In this document: piece after piece, positions 41,117 through 50,019 of the stretch
Layout of the letters: the number at the start of each line of letters is the position of its first letter
Position numbering within the stretch: the stretch's first letter is position 1
Assembly (NCBI GenBank): GCA_042089915.1
Contig: JBELJZ010000018.1
Coordinates: 1 to 50,427 of the forward strand
Length of the DNA: 50,427 nt
Reading direction: 5' to 3'
Source: UBA8752 sp002172485
GTDB lineage: Bacteria > Bacteroidota > Bacteroidia > Flavobacteriales_D > Sanyastnellaceae
Notes under the pieces: generated by a model
What the model was told of the DNA's origin: nothing
Database searches by the model: none
The model's input: the letters and a program-made list of their open reading frames with translations, nothing else
Program-made: the position numbers and the translations under genes

Positions 41117-42156
41117 ACGTCCACACCCCTCGGGGATTGGCCGTTTTGGCGTCCATCGTCGTGACCCTCCTCGGCATGGGGCTTTGTTTCGGCGTACTGC
41201 GGATGTACGGGGTCGCCACCCCGCTTCAGGCCTATGCACTGGGCGCATTGGGACTCTTCGCATTGTCCCTGCTCGTCATCTATAGCGTCATCGAACGGTT
41301 CATCTACCAGAAGGTGCGCATCATCTACAAAAACATCCACCGGTTCAAGAGCACCAAAGGCCGGGCCCAGGATGTGCGAATGGATGAGGACGTCATGCAA
41401 AAGGTCCAGAACGATGTGATGGACTGGGCCACCGAACAGATTGAGGAAATCTCTTTGTTGAAGGAGCAAGACAGCTTTCGAAAGGACTTCATTGGCAACC
41501 TCGCCCACGAGTTGAAGACGCCCATCTTCAACATCCAAGGCTACATCCTCACCCTGTTGGAAGGGGCCCTGGAGGATCCCGACCACAACCGGAAATTCTT
41601 GATGAAAGCGGCCAAGAATGTCGACCGCATGGCGACGCTCGTGGAAGACCTCGACATCGTGACCAAAATCGAGGGCGGTTCGCTGGAGGTCGACCTGGTG
41701 GAATTCAATTTGTCCGACCTCATCCAAGACATCTTAGAAGAGCTGGAACCTCGCGCCAAGCGGCATGACATTTCGATGGCGTTTCTCGACGAGAACCTCA
41801 ACGAGGTCATGGTGATGGGAGATGCCCCAAAAATCGGCCAGGTGTTGACCAATTTGATGTCCAACAGCCTGCGCTATGGAAAGACGGAGGGCAGCACGCA
41901 AGTCCGCCTCTACGACATGGAAGAGCAGTTCCTGGTCGAGGTGGCCGACGACGGAATCGGCATGTCCGAAGAACATCTGCCGCGCATCTTCGAACGATTC
42001 TACCGGGTGGACAAGAGCCGCTCCCGCAATGCCGGAGGCACCGGACTCGGCCTGTCCATCGTGAAGCACATCATCGAGGCCCACGGGCAAAGCATCTCCG
42101 TCCGCTCCACCCCGGGGAAAGGATCCACTTTTTCCTTCACCCTCGCCAAGGCCTGA
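41113..42156 (+). CDS. PhoR-like sensor histidine kinase
   Basis: The 347-residue kinase has two membrane helices (about 8-29 and 40-60) with almost no periplasmic loop. The phospho-site is His132 in DFIGNLAHELKTPIFNIQGYI. The complete HATPase has an N-box VLTNLMSNSLRYG, G1 VADDGIGM, F-box IFERFYRVDKSRSR and G2 GGTGLGLSIVKHII. With such a short loop it probably senses a membrane or cytoplasmic signal or a partner protein. It overlaps its response regulator by 4 bases and ends 3 bases before the convergent MBL gene. Confidence 0.94.
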   Translation: MNVHTPRGLAVLASIVVTLLGMGLCFGVLRMYGVATPLQAYALGALGLFALSLLVIYSVIERFIYQKVRIIYKNIHRFKSTKGRAQDVRMDEDVMQKVQNDVMDWATEQIEEISLLKEQDSFRKDFIGNLAHELKTPIFNIQGYILTLLEGALEDPDHNRKFLMKAAKNVDRMATLVEDLDIVTKIEGGSLEVDLVEFNLSDLIQDILEELEPRAKRHDISMAFLDENLNEVMVMGDAPKIGQVLTNLMSNSLRYGKTEGSTQVRLYDMEEQFLVEVADDGIGMSEEHLPRIFERFYRVDKSRSRNAGGTGLGLSIVKHIIEAHGQSISVRSTPGKGSTFSFTLAKA

Positions 42157-42159
42157 GCC

Positions 42160-42819
42160 TCAGCGCTGCATCATGCCGGTGCCCGCTGCGTTGACGAACG
42201 GGTTCCCGGCCTTCTCTTCGCCGATGGAGGTTTCCGGCCCGTGGCCTGGCCACACCGTGTAGTCTTCGGGCAAGGCGAACAGCACCTCTTCAATGCTCCG
42301 GGCCAATGTGGCCGCATCGCCACCCGGCAAATCCGTCCGGCCCACACTTCCTCGGAACAGCACATCCCCGCCCACGACATTGCGCGTGGCATGGTCGATG
42401 AACACGACGTGACCCGGCGCATGACCCGGCGCGTGTCGGACCTCGAGTTCGAGGGCACCGAAGCGCAGCGTGTCGCCATCCCGGAGTGGCTCGGGATCCA
42501 AGTCGGGCAAGGGGTCCATGGGCACGCCGTACAACTCGGCCGCCTTGGGCGCCATCGAGTAGGTCGGACCGTCCTCCGCCAGCAGCCGCGGGTACAAGCC
42601 GTACCGCTCCACCATGCCCGCGCAACCGAGGACGTGGTCGAGGTGGGCGTGGGTCAACAGGACGGCCCGTGGCGTCCAGTTCCGCTGCGCCAATTCAGAC
42701 TCGAAGCGCGCCCATTCCGCGGACGAGGACATGCCCGGGTCGCACACGATGGCGCCCCCCTCTCCATCGTGGAGGATGACGGCATTTTCAGAAAAAGCGT
42801 TGCAAGTCAGGACGAACAT
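42160..42819 (-). CDS. MBL-fold hydrolase (glyoxalase II-like)
   Basis: The 219-residue metallo-beta-lactamase-fold protein has LLTHAHLDHVLGC (THxHxDH metal motif), HAPGHAPGHVVF and GGDVLFRGSVGRTDLPGGD. The C-terminal WPGHGPETSIGEEKAGNPF is the glyoxalase II-like tail. Such proteins hydrolyse thioesters such as S-lactoylglutathione analogues, or other esters; the substrate is not known. ATG 42819 was chosen because FVLTCNAFSENAVIL starts the family domain. It is divergent from the propeller/barrel gene. Confidence 0.9.
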   Translation of the reverse strand: MFVLTCNAFSENAVILHDGEGGAIVCDPGMSSSAEWARFESELAQRNWTPRAVLLTHAHLDHVLGCAGMVERYGLYPRLLAEDGPTYSMAPKAAELYGVPMDPLPDLDPEPLRDGDTLRFGALELEVRHAPGHAPGHVVFIDHATRNVVGGDVLFRGSVGRTDLPGGDAATLARSIEEVLFALPEDYTVWPGHGPETSIGEEKAGNPFVNAAGTGMMQR

Positions 42820-42863
42820 GCCGGCAAGTTCCCCCATCCCGGCCAAACCCCATGGCCGAGTTG

Positions 42864-42871
42864 TACTTTGC
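42864..42871 (+). promoter_or_regulatory. Possible -7-like box just before propeller/barrel gene
   Basis: TACTTTGC is identical to the octamer before ssb (14981). It ends 7 bases before ATG 42879. This supports that start rather than ATG 42852, which would lie upstream of the box. Confidence 0.3.
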
Positions 42872-42878
42872 CTTGCAC

Positions 42879-45800
42879 ATGCTGCGGTGGCGATTCGACA
42901 TCCAATGTGGGGCCATGCTCGCCCTCCTGGCCTGGCTCCTGCCCGGCCCGGTGTGCGGCCAATTCCACAACGGGCTGGACATGGCCTTCGGACAGCAGCG
43001 CGTCCAGTACCGGACATTCGATTGGCAGACCGTCGAATCCGACCCTTTCACCCTTCATTTCTACCAAGGCGGGCGCTCGCTTTCCGAGCACGGCCTGTAC
43101 AGCCTGCTCACCGACCTGCCCAACGTGGAGTCCGACATGCAACTCCGGCTGGATGGGCGCATCGATGTCCTCGTCTTCAACAAGCACGCGGACTTCCGGC
43201 AAAGCAACATCGGCATCGATGGCACGGATGCCGGCAACATTGGGGGCACCACGACCATCCACGGAAAAAAGCTCTTTGCGTGGTTTGACGGAGACCGGGC
43301 CGCCTTCCGACTTCAGTTGCGCCGCGGACTGTATCGCGTGCTTCTTCGCCAGTCCCTCTATGGGAGCGACTGGAAGGATGTGGTGAAGAACACCCAACTG
43401 TACGCCTTGCCGCAATGGATGGAAGACGGCATGGTCCACGCCCTCGCCGGCGACATGGACCCCGCCGACCGGCCGGCTTTGGACGACCTCGTGGCCCGGG
43501 GACAACTCGCCGCCCTGCAGGTGCTCGACCAAGAGGATGCCCGCGTGGCTGGAGAGGCCCTGTGGCGCTTCATCCTGGAGACCTTCGGCCGACAGGCAGC
43601 CATGGATGTGATGTCCGGTTTCAAGGCCGGCCGCACGCTGGACGCTGGATTCCGGCGCATTGGATTCGACCTAGAAGGTGTGCTGGCAGCGGCACAGGCC
43701 TACTATCTCATCGGAGGTGCCACCCCGGAATCCGGCGGTTGGAAAGGCCATCCGGTAGCGGCCAAGCCAGCGTCGTTCCAACGGAACCGCCTCGGCGACC
43801 TGCCCCACCGTGCCAAGCGCAAGTACATCCACCGCCGTTTCGCCACCTCGGCCGATGGCGCCTGGACGGCCTGGACAACGGACGAACGTGGACAGGTTTC
43901 GGTCTGGGTATCCGATGGAGAACGTGCCCGTCGCATTGCCCGGTACGACCACAAACTCGACCGCATCGTCGACCCCACCTACCCCGTCCTGGCCTGGCAC
44001 CCTTCTGCACCCATTCTGGCCCACATCCACGAGGAACAAGGCCGCGCCTTCCTCAACACCACCGATGTCTCCACCCGCGAGCAAGCTGAACGCGAGCTGT
44101 TCCGCATCGAGAAGGTGATCCACCTCGACTGGTCGCCCGATGGCCGCAGCCTGGTGTTCAGCGGTGTGCGCGCCGGCCGGTCGGACCTCTACCTGTACAA
44201 CACGCTGGCCGGCTCCCAAGTCCCACTGTGGGAGGACGATTGGGACGACCTGCACCCCGATTGGCTGCCCGATGGAAGCGGCATCGTCTTCAGCAGCAAC
44301 CGCCCCGACCCCGACGAGGAGGCGGCCGTCTGGCCGGTCTCCCCCCAACGCGACCTCTGGGCCTGGTCGGTGGAGGACCGAACCGTAGAACGGCTGACGG
44401 ACACCCCCGAGGACGAAATACAGCCCCAGGCGCTCAGCGCCTCCCGGTTCACGTACCTCGAAGCGGACGACCTCAGCGCGATGCACCTCGCCGTTCGGGA
44501 CAGCGCCATTCTCCGGATCGACACCTCCATCCATTACCGCTACTTCACCCGCACCACGCCGTGGTTGGCACTGGATGCACCTGCTGTCGCCTTCTCCGTG
44601 ATGGAAGACAAGGCCCATTGGGGTGCCCTCACGATGGCCAAAGGACGGCCGGTCTGGCACGTGGCCCCACTGCCGCCCATGCCGGAGGCCGCTGCCATGC
44701 GGGAATCCGGCAGCACAGTCCCTGTTGCACAGGAAAACGACCTCGACTTTCTTCCGGATCCCCTGCCCAAACTGTTGCCGGGCCAAGTCGACTACCAGCG
44801 GTACACGTTTGAAGCGGAGCGGGTCCAGCCGATTCCGCAATCCCCGACCTCCTCACCGTCGGCGCCCTCCGCCATCGACCTGCCGAAGTTGCCCGCGCCC
44901 CTTCCCTACCGAACCAACTACGCGGTGGACCAGGTGCTGAGCCAGGTGGACAACACCTTTGCCACTTCCTTTTACCAGCCATTTTCGGGGCCGGCGTCCA
45001 GTTTTCCGGGGTTGAGCGGTCTCATCAAGGTGGCCGCCTCCGACCTCCACGAAAACCGCAAATGGGTGGGGGGCATGCGGCTGGCTGGGAGCCTCCAGAA
45101 TTCAACGTTTGTCCTGAGCCACCAAGACCTCGAACGCAAGGTCGACCGGCAGTGGATCATCGAGCGGCAGGGCAACGAAGGGCTCGACAATGAGCAGGGC
45201 GCCCTGACCCGGACGCACACCCATGCGGTCCACTATCGGCGCACCATCCCGTTCAGCGAGACCATGAGCATCCGGGCGCAGCTGACCTACCGTCTGGACC
45301 GCACAGCCCTGCTCGCCACCGACCCGTTCAATGCCAGCCGGGACGACCTCTATCGCCAAGGCATCGGTGGCACAGTCAGCTGGGTGTTTGACGACAGCCG
45401 GACCCGGACCCTCAACATCCGCAGTGGCACCCGGGCCAAAGCGTGGTTTGAAATGCTCACCCCGCCCGACGGAGAAGGCGACATGCTGCTCGTAGCCGGA
45501 TTCGATGCGCGCCGCTACATCCCGCTCTATCGGCGGGTGACCCTCTGTCTCCGAGCCGCCGGCAACAGCTCGTTCGGGGAGCGCGGTCTCTTGCACTACC
45601 TCGGTGGCGTTCACGAATCCCTCATTCCCACCATCGACGGCGCCATGCCGCTCCCGCCGGGCAGTTTTGCCTACCAGACCGTGGCCACCCCCATGCGCGG
45701 CTTCGTGCGCAACGCCCGCAATGGCACCAGCTTTGCGGTGGCCAACGCCGAAATCCGGCTGCCCGTCTTCGCCACCCTGATGCCCAAAAAGAGCCTGACG

Positions 45801-46085
45801 CCCCTGATGGAACACTTCCAAGCGGTCGGTTTCTTCGACATCGGATCCGCTTGGACCGGCTCAGACCCTTACAGCGACGAGAACGCCTTCAACAGCACCA
45901 CCCTCGAGCAGTATCCCGTCAGCATCACCGTCGACAACAACCGCGAGCCCATCATCTGGGACTTCGGCTTCGGCCTGCGCACCCAACTGCTCGGCTACTT
46001 CGTCCGGGCCGACTGGGGCTGGGGCGTGGATGACGGCCTCATCCTGCCGCGCGTCTTCCAATTGTCCTTGTCCACCGACTTCTGA
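42879..46085 (+). CDS. Large envelope protein: peptidase-MA-like domain, beta-propeller and C-terminal beta-barrel
   Basis: The 1068-residue product has a signal peptide (AMLALLAWLLPGPVCGQ). A domain resembling the peptidase-MA-like part of Bacteroidota propeller proteins covers roughly 30-280 (FDWQTVESDPFTLHFYQGG; LPQWMEDGMVHALAGD), but no HExxH is visible. TolB/PD40-type propeller repeats follow (HLDWSPDGRSLVFSGVRAG; HPDWLPDGSGIVFSSNRPD). The last 350 residues are beta-barrel-like and end in GFGLRTQLLGYFVRADWGWGVDDG and a final Phe, as in bacterial surface antigen barrels. ATG 42852 is an alternative start. It probably sits in the outer membrane; function unknown. The TSUP gene overlaps its stop. 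Confidence 0.75.
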   Translation: MLRWRFDIQCGAMLALLAWLLPGPVCGQFHNGLDMAFGQQRVQYRTFDWQTVESDPFTLHFYQGGRSLSEHGLYSLLTDLPNVESDMQLRLDGRIDVLVFNKHADFRQSNIGIDGTDAGNIGGTTTIHGKKLFAWFDGDRAAFRLQLRRGLYRVLLRQSLYGSDWKDVVKNTQLYALPQWMEDGMVHALAGDMDPADRPALDDLVARGQLAALQVLDQEDARVAGEALWRFILETFGRQAAMDVMSGFKAGRTLDAGFRRIGFDLEGVLAAAQAYYLIGGATPESGGWKGHPVAAKPASFQRNRLGDLPHRAKRKYIHRRFATSADGAWTAWTTDERGQVSVWVSDGERARRIARYDHKLDRIVDPTYPVLAWHPSAPILAHIHEEQGRAFLNTTDVSTREQAERELFRIEKVIHLDWSPDGRSLVFSGVRAGRSDLYLYNTLAGSQVPLWEDDWDDLHPDWLPDGSGIVFSSNRPDPDEEAAVWPVSPQRDLWAWSVEDRTVERLTDTPEDEIQPQALSASRFTYLEADDLSAMHLAVRDSAILRIDTSIHYRYFTRTTPWLALDAPAVAFSVMEDKAHWGALTMAKGRPVWHVAPLPPMPEAAAMRESGSTVPVAQENDLDFLPDPLPKLLPGQVDYQRYTFEAERVQPIPQSPTSSPSAPSAIDLPKLPAPLPYRTNYAVDQVLSQVDNTFATSFYQPFSGPASSFPGLSGLIKVAASDLHENRKWVGGMRLAGSLQNSTFVLSHQDLERKVDRQWIIERQGNEGLDNEQGALTRTHTHAVHYRRTIPFSETMSIRAQLTYRLDRTALLATDPFNASRDDLYRQGIGGTVSWVFDDSRTRTLNIRSGTRAKAWFEMLTPPDGEGDMLLVAGFDARRYIPLYRRVTLCLRAAGNSSFGERGLLHYLGGVHESLIPTIDGAMPLPPGSFAYQTVATPMRGFVRNARNGTSFAVANAEIRLPVFATLMPKKSLTPLMEHFQAVGFFDIGSAWTGSDPYSDENAFNSTTLEQYPVSITVDNNREPIIWDFGFGLRTQLLGYFVRADWGWGVDDGLILPRVFQLSLSTDF

Positions 46086-46489
46086 TGCCCCGCCACGCCA
46101 TGGACCCGCAAACCCTCGTCACCCTTCTGCTCATCGGCGCCGCCGCCGGCATCCTCAGCGGCTTCATTGGCATCGGCGGTGGCCTGCTCATCGTGCCAGC
46201 CCTGATGTATTTCATGGGCATGTCCCAAATGGCCGCCCAAGGCACCAGCCTCGCGCTGATGTTGCCTCCCATTGGCGCCTTGGCCGTCATGAATTACTGG
46301 AAGGCCGGTGAAGTCGATGTCCGCGCCGCTGCCGTCATGGTTCTGGCCTTCGTGGCCGGCGGGTACTTCGGGAGCCGCATCGCCTTGTCCCTCGATCCGC
46401 TGAAGGTGCGCCTGGCTTTCGGCCTCGTCATGTTGTTGGTGGCGGTGCGCATGATCGTTCAAACCACCCGAGCCCTCTGGATTTCCTGA
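46085..46489 (+). CDS. Half-size TSUP (TauE/SafE) family membrane protein
   Basis: The 134-residue protein has about four membrane helices and the family motif AAGILSGFIGIGGGLLIVPALM (17-38), plus QGTSLALMLPPIGALAVMNYW. TSUP exporters of sulfite, organosulfonates or other anions usually have seven to eight helices in two such halves; only one is present here. Half-size members are known and may dimerise. The ATG overlaps the preceding stop (TGATG); an ATG at 46100 is the alternative start. The amidohydrolase gene begins 1 base after its stop. Confidence 0.85.
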   Translation: MPRHAMDPQTLVTLLLIGAAAGILSGFIGIGGGLLIVPALMYFMGMSQMAAQGTSLALMLPPIGALAVMNYWKAGEVDVRAAAVMVLAFVAGGYFGSRIALSLDPLKVRLAFGLVMLLVAVRMIVQTTRALWIS

Positions 46490-46490
46490 C

Positions 46491-47720
46491 ATGCTGAAGA
46501 ACGCCATCCTCGCGGCCACTGCGGACGCGGCCGACCGCATCCTTGCCCACCGCCGTCACCTGCACCTCCACCCGGAGCCCTCGTATGCCGAGATCGAAAC
46601 CGGCCGGTACATCTCTCAGGCCCTGACAGGAATGGGCATTGCGCACACCACAGGCTGGTGCGCCGAGCGGGGGGCTGCGGGCATTGTCGCCGAGATTCCT
46701 GGCGGCGAACCGGGGACGCGGCGGGTCGCCCTCCGTGCCGATATGGATGCGTTGCCGATTCAGGAAGTGGGCCGGCCGCACGCGAGCACCGTACCAGGCT
46801 GGATGCACGCCTGTGGCCATGATGCCCACACGGCCTGCCTCCTTGGAGCTGCCGAAGTGCTCTCCGCCACCCGGGCGCATTGGAAGGGAACCATCCAACT
46901 GGTCTTCCAGCCCGGCGAAGAGTGTCTGCCGGGAGGTGCCTCGTTGATGGTGAAGGAAGGCGCCTTGTCATCGGATGCCCCGCAGGCCGGACCCGGTGCT
47001 GGGGCCGCCCCCGTGGATGCCATTGTGGGCCAACATGTCTACCCCCAACTCGACGCGGGCACCGTCGGCTTTCGAAGCGGCCCTTACATGGCTGCGGCAG
47101 ATGAACTGCTCATCCGCATCCATGGCCGTGGCGGGCATGCCGCATTGCCCCACCGGACCGCGGACCCTGTCATTGCTGCTGCCCACGTGCTCACCGCGCT
47201 ACAAACTGTGGTCAGCCGGTCTTGCGACCCCACACAGCCTGCCGTCCTGACGTTTGGCAAGATCGCCGGCGGCCATGTCCGCAACGTCATCCCCGACGAA
47301 GTCATCCTCGACGGCACCCTTCGGACCTACGATGAAGTCACAGCCGACACCTTGCGCGCCACCATCCACCGCGTGGCCGAATCCACCGCTGCGGCCTTCG
47401 GCTGTCGCGCAGAGGTGGACCTCGCCATCGGATACCCGCCCGTCGTGAACGCCCCCCCGCTGACCGAGCGCTGTCGCAAACAAGCCGAAGAGCTCCTCGG
47501 TCGGGACAAGGTCGTGGACCTCCCCCTGCGCATGACGGGGGAGGACTTCAGCTTCTACCAGAAGGTCGTGCCCGGTTGCTTCTATCGGCTCGGCACCGGC
47601 GGAGAAGGGCGTGGATGTCGATCCGGTCTACACACGGCCGAATTCGACATCGACGAAGCCGCATTGCACACGGGGACGTCGATGATGGCGTGGCTCGCCG
47701 CCACGGAACACGAAGGATGA
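46491..47720 (+). CDS. M20D-family amidohydrolase (N-acyl amino acid/hippurate hydrolase type)
   Basis: The 409-residue metallohydrolase has HRRHLHLHPEPSYAE, LRADMDALPI, HACGHDAHTACLLGAA with metal-site Cys/His, LVFQPGEE with the catalytic Glu, and a dimerisation domain with GRGGHAALPHRTADP. TGEDFSFY near the C-terminus is also typical. Family members release amino acids from N-acyl, indole-acetyl or benzoyl conjugates; the substrate here is unknown. No signal peptide, so cytoplasmic. It follows the TSUP gene by 1 base, hinting at shared expression, and converges on recQ. Confidence 0.92.
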   Translation: MLKNAILAATADAADRILAHRRHLHLHPEPSYAEIETGRYISQALTGMGIAHTTGWCAERGAAGIVAEIPGGEPGTRRVALRADMDALPIQEVGRPHASTVPGWMHACGHDAHTACLLGAAEVLSATRAHWKGTIQLVFQPGEECLPGGASLMVKEGALSSDAPQAGPGAGAAPVDAIVGQHVYPQLDAGTVGFRSGPYMAAADELLIRIHGRGGHAALPHRTADPVIAAAHVLTALQTVVSRSCDPTQPAVLTFGKIAGGHVRNVIPDEVILDGTLRTYDEVTADTLRATIHRVAESTAAAFGCRAEVDLAIGYPPVVNAPPLTERCRKQAEELLGRDKVVDLPLRMTGEDFSFYQKVVPGCFYRLGTGGEGRGCRSGLHTAEFDIDEAALHTGTSMMAWLAATEHEG

Positions 47721-47733
47721 AGAGGGGCGCTGG

Positions 47734-47752
47734 GGTGGCTCAGTTGGCCACC
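47734..47752. terminator. Short hairpin at the recQ 3' end
   Basis: GGTGGC (47734-47739) and GCCACC (47747-47752) form a 6-bp perfect stem with a 7-base loop that contains the recQ stop. No T-run follows in either direction. It is possibly a 3'-end hairpin between the convergent amidohydrolase and recQ genes. Confidence 0.35.
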
Positions 47753-49956
47753 TCGCTCATGAATTTGATGCGGACGAGCCGGACTTCCTCTTCATTGTAG
47801 GCGTCCTCCATCTCTTCCATCACCTCAGCGACGGTGCCCTCTTCGCTTTCCATGAGGCACTCCCACAACTCTTCGATGCAGTCCTCGTCGAGGTAGTCTT
47901 CGATGATGTAGTCGAGTGCCACCTTGGTCCCGGAAGCCACGATGGTTTCGATGGTGTCGAGCAACTCGTCCACGGAGCACTTCTGAGAACCGGCGATGTC
48001 CTCCAACGTCATGCGGCGGTCGAGCTTTTGGATGATGCTCACCTTGCCCGCATTGCGCGCGGCGACACTGCGTACGACGAGGTCGCCCATGCGCTCGATG
48101 CCTTCGTTGTCCACGTGCTCGCGAATCAAGGACAGGAATGGGGCACCGAACTTCCGGACCTTCGACGCACCCACTCCGTTGATCATGAGGAGCTCGTCCT
48201 CATTGCAAGGGTAATGGGTGGCCATCTCCTCCAAGCTCGGATCGGAGAAAATCACGAATGGCGGTAACTCCAACCGGCTGCTCTCCTCTTTGCGGAGGGC
48301 GTGGAGCATGTCAAGCAGCGGCTGATCCAAAGCGCCACCTTGGGAAGTGGGCTCCACACTGCGCACCCGCATGCCTTTGTCCTTGTACAAGGTGAATTCG
48401 TGGGGCGATTCCAAGAAGGCCCGGCCTGCATCGGTCATGTGAAGGACCCCGAATTCTTCAGTTTTCTTCTTCAAGAGGCCGGCGAGGGTCACTTGTCGGA
48501 TGATGCCATCCCAAGCTTCGGCAGGTGCCAAGGCTTCTCCCGAGTTTCGGAAGTCACCCAGCTTGCCTGCATAGGTTGTCGTTTCCTGGGTCTCATGGCC
48601 GAGCAGCACATCCCGCAGGAAGGCGCCGCGGTGACGTCCACCGGTCGCTTCAACCAAACGAAGCAGGTGTGTAACAATCTCCTGACCGGCATAGGGTTCA
48701 GGTGGGTTCTTGGCGTTGTCGTCCATGTCCCAGCCGGGACCATTGTGCTCGTCAAATTCCTCTCCGAAGTAGTGGAGGATGTACTTCCGTCGAGACGTCG
48801 GTGTCTCGGCATACCCGGCCACCTCCTGCAACAGTTGCATGCCGATTTCCCGCTCGGCAATGGGCTTGCCGGACAGGAACTTCTCGAGTTTCTCCATATC
48901 GGCAAGGCCGTAGAAGGCGATGCAATGCCCTTCGCCCCCATCGCGACCGGCCCGGCCGGTTTCCTGGTAGTACGCTTCCAAGGACTTCGGCATGTCATAG
49001 TGGATGACGAACCGAACATCCGGCTTGTCAATGCCCATGCCGAAGGCGATGGTCGCCACGATGACGTCCACATCTTGCATGAGGAACTCGTCTTGAATGC
49101 GGGACCGCTGGGCCGAATCCATGCCAGCGTGGTAGGCGGCAGCGCGGACCCCGTTGACTTTGAGGGTGTCGGCAATCTCCTCCACTTTTTTGCGGCTGAG
49201 GCAATACACGATGCCACTGCGACCCTTGTTTTCCAGCGCATGCTGGACCACCTGTTTCAACGCATCCACTTTGGGGCGGACCTCGTAAAACAGGTTGGGG
49301 CGGTTGAAGCTCGCTTTGTACACGTCGGCGTCGAGGATACCTAGGTTTTTCTGGATGTCGTGCTGCACCTTTGGCGTCGCCGTTGCGGTCAACGCGATGA
49401 TCGGAAACGTGCCGATGCTGTTGATGATGTCGCGCAGGCGGCGGTACTCCGGACGGAAATCATGGCCCCACTCCGAAATGCAGTGGGCCTCGTCGATGGC
49501 GAAGAAACTCAACCTTACCGAGCGGAGGAAATCCGCGTTGTCCACCTTGTTCAAGGATTCCGGTGCGACGTACAGAAGTTTGGTTTTGCCGGTGGCCACG
49601 GCCTCCTTGACCCGCAATATCTCCGCCTTGCTCAGTGAACTGTTGAGGTAATGGGCGATGTCGGGATCGTCAGAATGGCTTCGGATGACGTCCACCTGGT
49701 TCTTCATCAAGGCAATGAGGGGGCTCACCACAATGGCGCAGCCCTCTTGGACCAACGCCGGCAATTGATAGCAGAGGGACTTGCCTCCACCGGTCGGCAT
49801 GATGACGAACACATGGCGGCCTTCCATGAGGCTGTTGACCACCTCCTGCTGCTCCCCTTTGAACTGGTCAAAACCGAAGAATTTGTCCAATCCCTCCTGC
49901 ACGGACGAGCCGACAAGAGAACTGGCATTAACAAGGGGTCGAACAGGTGTCTCCAT
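47740..49956 (-). CDS. recQ: ATP-dependent DNA helicase RecQ
   Basis: RecQ unwinds DNA 3' to 5' in recombination and fork repair. The 738-residue protein has Walker A MPTGGGKS (53-60), IDEAHCISEWGHDFRPEY (154-171), TATATP, and motif VI YYQETGRAGRDG (329-340). RQC and HRDC-type domains follow (HRDC about 570-650). The segment that normally holds four zinc cysteines reads SRRKYILHYFGEEFDEHNGPGWDMDDN (about 388-414), with no cysteine. An acidic C-terminal extension of about 40 residues is present. Long, zinc-less RecQ seems to be a Bacteroidota variant. It is divergent from kdsD with 63 bases between starts. Confidence 0.93.
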   Translation of the reverse strand: METPVRPLVNASSLVGSSVQEGLDKFFGFDQFKGEQQEVVNSLMEGRHVFVIMPTGGGKSLCYQLPALVQEGCAIVVSPLIALMKNQVDVIRSHSDDPDIAHYLNSSLSKAEILRVKEAVATGKTKLLYVAPESLNKVDNADFLRSVRLSFFAIDEAHCISEWGHDFRPEYRRLRDIINSIGTFPIIALTATATPKVQHDIQKNLGILDADVYKASFNRPNLFYEVRPKVDALKQVVQHALENKGRSGIVYCLSRKKVEEIADTLKVNGVRAAAYHAGMDSAQRSRIQDEFLMQDVDVIVATIAFGMGIDKPDVRFVIHYDMPKSLEAYYQETGRAGRDGGEGHCIAFYGLADMEKLEKFLSGKPIAEREIGMQLLQEVAGYAETPTSRRKYILHYFGEEFDEHNGPGWDMDDNAKNPPEPYAGQEIVTHLLRLVEATGGRHRGAFLRDVLLGHETQETTTYAGKLGDFRNSGEALAPAEAWDGIIRQVTLAGLLKKKTEEFGVLHMTDAGRAFLESPHEFTLYKDKGMRVRSVEPTSQGGALDQPLLDMLHALRKEESSRLELPPFVIFSDPSLEEMATHYPCNEDELLMINGVGASKVRKFGAPFLSLIREHVDNEGIERMGDLVVRSVAARNAGKVSIIQKLDRRMTLEDIAGSQKCSVDELLDTIETIVASGTKVALDYIIEDYLDEDCIEELWECLMESEEGTVAEVMEEMEDAYNEEEVRLVRIKFMSEVAN

Positions 49957-49957
49957 T

Positions 49958-49965
49958 TAACTTTG
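49958..49965 (+). promoter_or_regulatory. -7-like box before kdsD-like gene
   Basis: TAACTTTG is an exact match to TAnnTTTG. It lies directly behind the recQ start codon and about 54 bases before the TTG proposed for the isomerase gene. On the other strand TATATTGT (49978-49971) may serve recQ, so the two promoters would overlap. Confidence 0.4.
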
Positions 49966-50019
49966 GCACAACAATATAAAGTGCCCGGACCGTTCGGGCA
50001 TTGAGAATCTCCCCGCGTT

